Origin: JBPOIC01 sp052034865
Lineage (GTDB): Bacteria; UBA10199; JADFYH01
NCBI GenBank assembly: GCA_052034865.1
Contig: JBPOIC010000005.1
Span: 1 to 24,110, forward strand
Direction: 5' to 3'
DNA: 24,110 bases
Shown in pieces: positions 6,320 through 12,599 of this stretch; position 1 is the first letter of the stretch, and each line of letters opens with the position of its first letter. The notes beneath the pieces were generated by a model. The model made no database searches, was not told where the DNA came from, and was given only the letters and a program-made list of their open reading frames with translations. The translations under genes and the position numbers were made by a program.

Positions 6320-8461
6320 ATGGCTTATTGCTCCAATCTATTTTCCTATCAACGTCGCCAAACACGTGAGGTCCGTATCGGATCAGTGGGTGTCGGTGGA
6401 AATAATCCCATCCGTGTCCAATCGATGACCATCTCCGACACGCTCAATACCGATGAGGTGGTAAAGGAAGCCAAAGGTCTTATAGATGCAGGTTGTGAGA
6501 TTGTGCGTATTACGGCTCCGACCATCCATCACGCTGAAAACTTAAAAAACATTCGCAACAAACTCCGTTCCATGGGAATCAAAACTCCGCTCGTGGCCGA
6601 TATCCACTTTACCCCTCAGGCCGCGATGATTGCGGCGGATTATGTCGAGAAAGTACGTATTAATCCGGGCAATTTTGCCGATCGCAAACTCTTTGCCGTT
6701 CGCGAATACACCGATTCCGAATACGAGAAAGAGCTGGAGCGTTTGGGTGAAAAATTTATTCCCCTCGTTCGCAAGTGCAGAGAGCGTGGCGTGGCACTGC
6801 GCATTGGCACGAACCATGGCTCGCTTTCAGATCGCATCCTGAATCGCTATGGCGATACCCCGCTGGGTATGGTGGAATCCGCGCTTGAATTTTTGAGAAT
6901 TTGCGAATCCGAAAAATATTTTGATCTGGTTCTTTCAATGAAGGCCTCCAATCCTCAGGTGATGGTACAGGCCTATCGCCTGCTCGTTGATCGGATGAAT
7001 CAGGAAAATATGTACTATCCGCTCCACCTGGGAGTGACGGAGGCAGGTGAAGGCGAGGATGGGCGGATCAAATCGGCCATTGGCATTCTTTCACTTCTGG
7101 AAGATGGAATTGGTGATACAATCCGTGTTTCACTGACCGAGGATTCCATCCATGAAATTCCAGTCGCTCAGGCAATGGTGGAAAAATACAACTCTTTTTT
7201 CCTCTGCAAAAAAGTCACCCCGCAAAAAAAAGAAAGATCAGATCCTCCTGAAAATTCAGATCTCTCAGCCTCCGACTTTCTCGCTATAAGCTCTTTCTCC
7301 GCAGCTGAAGATATCTGGTCGCCTTTTCATTATACCCGCCGTTTAAGTGAAACGCTGAAACTGGGGCCTCAGTTTGTGGGGAGCAAACATGTGATACGGG
7401 TTCAGGTAAGCCGTGACTGGAGTGAAGACGTCGTCTTGCAAAAAAAATGGGAGGATGAAATTGCTCAACTCCTGACTCAAGAGCTTTTTCCTGAGATAGT
7501 CTCATTTCGCTGGAAGGAAACGGACGATCCTGAAGCCGTCGACACATTTATAAACTACGCGGAAAAATTCAAAGAGAAGTTTTCTGCGCTGGCCCTTGGG
7601 ATCGACCTGAAAGATGTGGCTTTTTTATTTCCTCAGTTTGCTCCCGTTGTTCATAAGGTCAGTTTAAGCCCTTCCCGAGAGAAAAACCATGAGGGCTACC
7701 TGGCTCAGGCCATCGAGATTATCCGCATTGCAAAACAATTACCGGTGGGATTGGAGTGGAAACTCTCAGAGGATTTGCTTCCCGACTTCGCGAAAGAGAG
7801 TGAAGAAGCTTCTTTTCCATCTTCTGTAACAAATCTTTTGGCAGCACTTGCAGAAGCCTCCTCTCGGGAAGGTCTTGAGCGCTTTGGCCTATGTTGGGCT
7901 GGATCCAATTTTATCAGCACGTACCGACAACTCGCGTGTGTGTTGAATCAGAAAAAAATCGAGGCTGTTCTTCATCTTGCTCCGCAAACACCTTCTTCGA
8001 ATGCCGATCGTCGTCTGCTTCAAGCCAGTGGTGATCTTGGTTCACTGCTACTCGATGGTTTGGGAGATAGTCTTGAAACACAGGAGCCTTCTCTCATCGA
8101 TTCTGTTCGCCTTTCCTATAATATTCTCCAGGGGGCCCGTCAGCGGATTTCCAAAACGGAGTTCATCGCCTGTCCTTCCTGTGGTCGCACGCTCTTTGAT
8201 TTGCAAACCACGACGGCCCGGATCAAGAAAATCACCTCTCATTTAAAAGGGGTGAAGATCGCCATCATGGGATGTATTGTAAATGGACCCGGAGAAATGG
8301 CCGATGCCGATTTTGGTTATGTAGGTGGAGGGCCGGACCGAATTCATCTCTACGTGGGAAAAACCTGTGTTGAAAAAAATATTCCACAGGAACAAGCCGA
8401 TCAGCGACTGGTGGAGCTGATCAAATCCCATGGACGCTGGGTCGAACCACCCAATCTTTAA
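6320..8461 (+). CDS. ispG: (E)-4-hydroxy-3-methylbut-2-enyl-diphosphate synthase, large three-domain type
   Basis: Iron-sulfur enzyme of the MEP isoprenoid pathway that reduces and opens methylerythritol cyclodiphosphate to HMBPP. From the ATG it has 713 residues, about twice the common bacterial form. The N-terminal TIM-barrel domain (about 8-290) includes PIRVQSMT, LVADIHFTPQAA and VRINPGNF. A ~300-residue insert (about 290-590) follows, as in chlamydial, Bacteroidetes and plant enzymes. The C-terminal reductase-like domain carries CPSC (Cys618, Cys621), GCIVNGPGE (Cys652, Glu659) as [4Fe-4S] ligands. Residues 336-363 of the insert resemble 8-35 without gaps. The ATG at 6320 is preferred to TTG at 6281, which is better explained as the -35 element. 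Confidence 0.95.
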   Translation: MAYCSNLFSYQRRQTREVRIGSVGVGGNNPIRVQSMTISDTLNTDEVVKEAKGLIDAGCEIVRITAPTIHHAENLKNIRNKLRSMGIKTPLVADIHFTPQAAMIAADYVEKVRINPGNFADRKLFAVREYTDSEYEKELERLGEKFIPLVRKCRERGVALRIGTNHGSLSDRILNRYGDTPLGMVESALEFLRICESEKYFDLVLSMKASNPQVMVQAYRLLVDRMNQENMYYPLHLGVTEAGEGEDGRIKSAIGILSLLEDGIGDTIRVSLTEDSIHEIPVAQAMVEKYNSFFLCKKVTPQKKERSDPPENSDLSASDFLAISSFSAAEDIWSPFHYTRRLSETLKLGPQFVGSKHVIRVQVSRDWSEDVVLQKKWEDEIAQLLTQELFPEIVSFRWKETDDPEAVDTFINYAEKFKEKFSALALGIDLKDVAFLFPQFAPVVHKVSLSPSREKNHEGYLAQAIEIIRIAKQLPVGLEWKLSEDLLPDFAKESEEASFPSSVTNLLAALAEASSREGLERFGLCWAGSNFISTYRQLACVLNQKKIEAVLHLAPQTPSSNADRRLLQASGDLGSLLLDGLGDSLETQEPSLIDSVRLSYNILQGARQRISKTEFIACPSCGRTLFDLQTTTARIKKITSHLKGVKIAIMGCIVNGPGEMADADFGYVGGGPDRIHLYVGKTCVEKNIPQEQADQRLVELIKSHGRWVEPPNL

Positions 8462-8510
8462 AATCTGACATCAAAAGTAAAAGTTAAAAATCGATCAACG
8501 GAGAGAGACT

Positions 8511-9497
8511 ATGTCTCAAAAACGTGTTGTTTCAGGCATGAGGCCCACAGGCAAGTTACACTTGGGTCATTACCACGGGGTGCTGGAGAACTGGATTCAG
8601 CTTCAGAATCAGTACGAGTGTTTTTTCTTTGTAGCCGACTGGCACAGCCTGACGACCGAATATGCCAATCCAAAAATCATCCAGGAGTCTGTACGAGAAA
8701 TCTTGATCGACTGGCTGGCGGCCGGAATCGATCCCAAGCGGGCGACGGTCTTTGTCCAATCACGTATTCCTGAACACGCTGAACTCCATCTTTTGCTTTC
8801 GATGATCACTCCCATCTCCTGGCTGGAGCGTGTGCCAAGCTACAAAGAGTTAAAGAAGGAGCTTCTGGATAAAGATTTATCGACCTACGGATTTCTGGGC
8901 TATCCTTTGCTCCAGACTGCGGATGTCGCCATTTATCAAGCAAATCTCGTTCCTGTCGGTCAGGATCAGCTGGCCCATCTTGAGCTTTCCCGAGAAATCT
9001 TACGGCGTTTCAATCATCTCTACGGGGAAACCTTTGTGGAGCCCCAGTCGATGTTAACGCCGACACCCAAGCTTCCCGGAATCGATGGACGCAAGATGTC
9101 TAAAAGTTATGATAATGCGATTTCGCTTTCCGAAAATATCGCCGATGTTGAGAAGAAAGTGTTGCGCATGATGACAGACCCAGCCCGAAAACGTAGGCAG
9201 GACGTAGGAAATCCGGAGGTCTGTCCCGTGTACGATCTGCACAGAATCTACACCCAGGACCCAAAATCAATCGAAGAAATTTTTACCGGCTGTCAGACGG
9301 CTGCGATTGGGTGCATCGATTGTAAAAAGATTTTGCTCTCCAGCTTGATCCCTTTTTTAAAAAATCATCAGGAAAGACGGAAACCTTTCGAAGATAATCC
9401 GAAAATTCTGGATGAAATCATTGAGGTGGGAACTCTCAAAGCCCGCAAAGTCGCTCAGGAAACCTTGAGAGTGGTTTATGAGAGGATGGGATTATGA
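8511..9497 (+). CDS. trpS: Tryptophan--tRNA ligase
   Basis: Class Ic aminoacyl-tRNA synthetase that charges tRNA-Trp. The 328-residue product has the ATP-binding HIGH-type motif in TGKLHLGHYHG (near residues 13-23), the Trp pocket region GFLGYPLLQTADVAIYQ, VPVGQDQLAHLELSREI, and KMSKS at 195-199. GGAGAGAG at 8501-8508 is a clear ribosome binding site. It begins 49 bases after ispG and its stop overlaps the scpA start (ATGA at 9494-9497). Length and motifs are normal. No T-box or trp leader is visible in the short upstream gap. Confidence 0.97.
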   Translation: MSQKRVVSGMRPTGKLHLGHYHGVLENWIQLQNQYECFFFVADWHSLTTEYANPKIIQESVREILIDWLAAGIDPKRATVFVQSRIPEHAELHLLLSMITPISWLERVPSYKELKKELLDKDLSTYGFLGYPLLQTADVAIYQANLVPVGQDQLAHLELSREILRRFNHLYGETFVEPQSMLTPTPKLPGIDGRKMSKSYDNAISLSENIADVEKKVLRMMTDPARKRRQDVGNPEVCPVYDLHRIYTQDPKSIEEIFTGCQTAAIGCIDCKKILLSSLIPFLKNHQERRKPFEDNPKILDEIIEVGTLKARKVAQETLRVVYERMGL

Positions 9498-10276
9498 TTT
9501 CACTTTCCTTGGTCAATTCATACCGAGTTAGCTTGCCCGTCTTCGAAGGACCCCTGGATCTATTACTGCACCTCATTCGCAAAGAAGATATTTCTATCAC
9601 CGAAATTCCGATTGCGAAGGTTCTCGATCAATATGTCGAAACAATTGAGCTGATGCAGGAACTCAATATCGATCTGGCGGGCGAGTTTGTCCTGATGGCG
9701 GCTGAGCTTGCCCATATCAAATCCAAAATGCTTCTGCCCTCGCCTGAAAAAGAAGAAGGAGAGGAGGGAGAAGATCCGCGGGCGGATCTGGCTCGACGAT
9801 TACTGGAGTATCAGCGGTTTAAAGATGCCGCGGCCCTGCTTTCGTTCCGACCGATGCTGGGTCGTGAAGTCTTTACTCGCCCACCGCCTCAGGTGCCCAA
9901 AGAAGAGGCCGATCCTTCCACCCTCCAGGTCGATCCCTTCAAGCTTCTTTCCGCCTTTCACACCATTCTTAAAAATTTAAAGCCGGAACATTATCATCAG
10001 GTCGTTGTCGAAAAGTTTTCGGTCACCGAACGAATTTATGAACTGATGGAGGTTTTAAAAGGAAGTGAATATGTCGCGTTTGAATCTTTGTTTGAAGGGG
10101 CCTATACAAAAGGGGAGTGCATTGTGACCTTTCTTGCCCTTCTGGAAATGACCCGTTTGAAATTGATTCACGTCTTTCAATCTGAAATCGAGGCCCCGAT
10201 TCGCGTCCAATGGATTCAAAAAGAAGAGGTTACGGAGGTAATTCCCGAAGCCTCCGAGTTCGATCAATCTAGGTAA
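9494..10276 (+). CDS. scpA: Segregation and condensation protein A
   Basis: Kleisin subunit of the SMC-ScpAB condensin complex, which bridges the SMC heads and organises the chromosome. The 260-residue sequence has the N-terminal kleisin signature VFEGPLDLLLHLIRKEDISI, followed by IPIAKVLDQYVE and LAGEFVLMAAELAHIKSKMLL. A charged linker (KEEGEEGEDPRADLARRLLEYQRFKDAA) precedes the C-terminal winged helix, where VTFLALLEMTRLKLIHVFQ is recognisable near residues 210-230. The start ATG overlaps the trpS stop, implying translational coupling; scpB follows after 36 bases. Confidence 0.95.
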   Translation: MISLSLVNSYRVSLPVFEGPLDLLLHLIRKEDISITEIPIAKVLDQYVETIELMQELNIDLAGEFVLMAAELAHIKSKMLLPSPEKEEGEEGEDPRADLARRLLEYQRFKDAAALLSFRPMLGREVFTRPPPQVPKEEADPSTLQVDPFKLLSAFHTILKNLKPEHYHQVVVEKFSVTERIYELMEVLKGSEYVAFESLFEGAYTKGECIVTFLALLEMTRLKLIHVFQSEIEAPIRVQWIQKEEVTEVIPEASEFDQSR

Positions 10277-10312
10277 ATATAAAACGATGAGTGACCCCAT
10301 CTCATTAACCTT

Positions 10313-11239
10313 ATGGAAAAACAAAATCTAAAACCAATTGTTGAAGCCCTGCTCTTTGCCAGCGAAGTTCCTCTGAATGCCGGAGATTTGCTGAAAATCA
10401 TCCGTCGTGTGGATTCCGAGAAAGAAACATCTGAGACCGAAGTTTTGGCAGACGAAGACACCCCTCCCTCAGAAGAATCTCAAACGGTCGAGCTTTCTCC
10501 CGAAGAGCAACTGGCTCAGGTCCAGAAAGAAAAAGAAGAAGCCCTTGTACGCTCGGATGTTCAGCAGGTGATCAATGAGCTGGTGAACGAGTACGAGCAA
10601 AATGCGCAACGAGGTTTTGTGCTGGTGAATGTCGCTCAGGGATTTCAGTTTCGCACTCGTATCGAATGGGCACCTTACTTAAGAGCAATGGTTAAAGTTG
10701 CTCCACTTCGACTCTCTCAGCCTTCACTTGAAACCCTATCGATCGTTGCCTATCGTCAACCAATCACACGGGCCGAAATCGATCAGATCCGCGGCGTTGA
10801 TTCGGGTGGAGTCCTTAAAACCTTGCTGGAGCGCAATCTTGTCAAAATCGTCGGAAAAAAGGAAGAACCGGGGAGACCGGTGATTTATGGAACCACCGAA
10901 ACTTTTCTTGAGGTCTTCAGTTTGCGCAGTCTTCAGGACCTGCCAACTCTTAAAGATCTTGCCCAGATAGAAACCGAGATGCGTGAAAAAACATCTCCTG
11001 GGGCATCGGTATCGTTGGAAGAATCGAATGCAGATGAAGATTTGCTTTCCGAAATCGCTTTGGTTCGCTCTTACGAAGATCTTGAAAAAGAAGAGCAGGA
11101 GGCCTTTGAAGAGCTCGATGCCGAAATGAAGGGACTTAAAGAAAGCGAAGAAAAGGCCCTGCAGGCATTGGTTCAAAAACAGGAATCTGTTCTGGAGGAT
11201 TCTGATAGCAATACAGAAGGATCAGAAAGTCATCAGTAA
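10313..11239 (+). CDS. scpB: Segregation and condensation protein B with acidic insertion and tail
   Basis: Winged-helix partner of ScpA in the SMC complex. Family signatures are PIVEALLFASEVPL (residues 8-21), LSQPSLETLSIVAYRQPITRAEI, GVDSGGVLKTLLERNLVKIVG, EPGRPVIYGTT and LRSLQDLPTL. At 308 residues it is longer than the usual ~180-220. The excess is an acidic, Glu-rich insertion of about 45 residues (roughly 28-75) inside the first winged-helix domain, and an acidic Glu/Ser-rich tail of ~80 residues after position 225. Both look disordered or helical. No clear ribosome binding site precedes the ATG, so translation may depend on scpA. Confidence 0.93.
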   Translation: MEKQNLKPIVEALLFASEVPLNAGDLLKIIRRVDSEKETSETEVLADEDTPPSEESQTVELSPEEQLAQVQKEKEEALVRSDVQQVINELVNEYEQNAQRGFVLVNVAQGFQFRTRIEWAPYLRAMVKVAPLRLSQPSLETLSIVAYRQPITRAEIDQIRGVDSGGVLKTLLERNLVKIVGKKEEPGRPVIYGTTETFLEVFSLRSLQDLPTLKDLAQIETEMREKTSPGASVSLEESNADEDLLSEIALVRSYEDLEKEEQEAFEELDAEMKGLKESEEKALQALVQKQESVLEDSDSNTEGSESHQ

Positions 11240-11279
11240 AATCTTCAGATTTTATAAACCTTTTGAAATGGAGAAAAAA

Positions 11280-11618
11280 ATGAAACGAGTTCTTTTTACT
11301 CTTTGTGTGCTTTCTGTGTTTTTAGCCTCTCATGTCGATGTCTCGGCTCGTGGGCGCCATGGAGCCGTCAATCGTCGGGAGGGTAATCAAATGCAAAGAA
11401 TCCGTCAGGGAGAACGATCGGGTCAGCTGACTGCAGAAGAATCGAAAGAGCTGCGTGAGGATGAAAGAGAGATCCGAAAAAAGGTGCGTGAAGAAAGAAT
11501 CGAGAATGGCGGCCATCTCACTGCAGAACAGCGCAAGGAAGTACATCAGGATTTGAAAGAAGAATCCAAAAAGATCTATGAGCTCAAGCACAATTCCGAT
11601 ACCCAGCCGGCGAGATAG
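11280..11618 (+). CDS. Small secreted charged protein of unknown function
   Basis: Not a family I can name. The 112-residue product starts MKRVLFTLCVLSVFLASHVDVSA, a typical Sec signal peptide (Lys/Arg, hydrophobic core, likely cut after VSA near residue 23). The mature part is highly charged and helical, with two similar halves: QGERSGQLTAEESKEL followed by a Glu/Arg helix, then ENGGHLTAEQRKEV and a second Glu/Lys helix ending KIYELKHN. Two helix-turn units with a G-x-LTAE turn are thus repeated; similar small periplasmic proteins occur in many proteobacteria without known function. ATG 11280 is preferred over 11268 because GGAG at 11270-11273 fits it. It interrupts the common scpA-scpB-rluB order. 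Confidence 0.7.
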   Translation: MKRVLFTLCVLSVFLASHVDVSARGRHGAVNRREGNQMQRIRQGERSGQLTAEESKELREDEREIRKKVREERIENGGHLTAEQRKEVHQDLKEESKKIYELKHNSDTQPAR

Positions 11619-11629
11619 ATCCCTTCATG

Positions 11630-11658
11630 AATTGAGAAAGATTCTCGAATTTTTTTTT
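11630..11658 (+). terminator. Possible terminator or attenuator before the pseudouridine synthase gene
   Basis: AATTGAGAA (11630-11638) pairs with TTCTC-AATT (11642-11651, one bulged G at 11647) around a three-base loop, and the 3' arm runs into nine T residues (11650-11658). This has the form of an intrinsic terminator, although the stem is A/U-rich. The ATG of the next gene follows 14 bases later, so readthrough rather than full termination would be needed unless that gene has its own promoter. Confidence 0.4.
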
Positions 11659-11671
11659 AAAGAAATAGATT

Positions 11672-12490
11672 ATGTCCCAGGTTCGTCTCCAACATTATAT
11701 TTCCAAGGCTGGGCTTGCTTCGCGCCGCAAGGCAGAGGCGTGCATTTTGGCTGGCAAGGTACGCGTGAACGACGTTGTTGTCCGCGAGTTGGGTACGCGC
11801 ATCGATCCTGAAGTCGATCGAGTTCTTTTCGAGGGAAAACCCATCCGCGTTTCGGCTGGAAAACAGTATCTTCTTCTTCATAAGCCCCGCGGGGTGATCG
11901 TGAGTAAACAGGATGAAATGGGCCGTAAAACCGTTTTTGATCTGCTCGCAAATCTGGATCCTTCGCTGAACGCGGTCGGTCGTTTGGATCTCGACTCTGA
12001 AGGATTGTTACTTCTGACTAATGACGGTGAACTGCAATATCGCCTGACCCATCCTTCCTATGAAATTCCAAAAATCTATCAAGTTTGTTTAAATCGTCTT
12101 CCTTTACCAAAAGTGATTCAACAGCTTGAGCGAGGGATTGATTTGGAAGAGGGAAAAACCTCGCGAGCGCTCATTCAGGTTTTAAGTCAGCGATCCTCAC
12201 GCGAAGAATCAAATTCGTTGCCTGTGGGACAAGATCAAAAGCCCCATGCGGAATCCATTCGAAAAACTTTTGGAGTGGAGCCTCTTTGGGTTTCCATTCA
12301 GATTCATGAGGGAAAAAAACGCCAGGTCCGTCGGATGTTTGAGTGGGCTGGCTGTAAGGTCTTGCGCCTGATTCGTGTAAAGTTAGGCCCTTTGGAGTTA
12401 GGAAATCTTAAGCCTGGAAAATCGAGGCTCCTGACATCGAGGGAAATCCATCAGCTAAAATTAGCCGTGGGAATGAGCCCAGCGGAGTAG
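11672..12490 (+). CDS. rRNA pseudouridine synthase, RsuA/RluB/RluE/RluF family
   Basis: Enzyme that isomerises a specific uridine in rRNA. The N-terminal S4 RNA-binding domain (about residues 4-55) reads RLQHYISKAGLASRRKAE. The catalytic domain has LLLHKPRGVIVS, AVGRLDLDSEGLLLLTNDGE with the catalytic Asp106, YEIPKIYQVCL, and GKKRQVRRMFEWAGCKVLRLIRV. Position after scpA-scpB is the usual place of RluB (23S U2605 in E. coli numbering), so RluB is the most likely subtype, but the site is not certain from sequence. A short polar insert (about 172-200, with RSSREESNSLPVGQDQ) is not typical. Translation start has only a weak AAAGAAATAG upstream. Confidence 0.92.
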   Translation: MSQVRLQHYISKAGLASRRKAEACILAGKVRVNDVVVRELGTRIDPEVDRVLFEGKPIRVSAGKQYLLLHKPRGVIVSKQDEMGRKTVFDLLANLDPSLNAVGRLDLDSEGLLLLTNDGELQYRLTHPSYEIPKIYQVCLNRLPLPKVIQQLERGIDLEEGKTSRALIQVLSQRSSREESNSLPVGQDQKPHAESIRKTFGVEPLWVSIQIHEGKKRQVRRMFEWAGCKVLRLIRVKLGPLELGNLKPGKSRLLTSREIHQLKLAVGMSPAE

Positions 12491-12543
12491 GGCGCGCAGC
12501 GTTTTTTTTTAATGGAGCGTTTCGTTTAAGATTTTTAGATATA

Positions 12544-12576
12544 AAAAAACCCGAGGTTTTTGGCCTCGGGTTTTTT
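12544..12576. terminator. Strong bidirectional intrinsic terminator
   Basis: CCCGAGG (12550-12556) and CCTCGGG (12564-12570) form a perfect 7-bp G/C stem with a 7-base loop, flanked by A6 on the left and T6 on the right that extend the pairing. Read in either direction the hairpin ends in a U-run. It lies between the convergent pseudouridine synthase gene (plus) and the large repeat-protein gene (minus), 53 and 23 bases from their stops, and should end both transcripts. Confidence 0.9.
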
Positions 12577-12599
12577 ATTGGTCATTTTCTCATTTTTAC

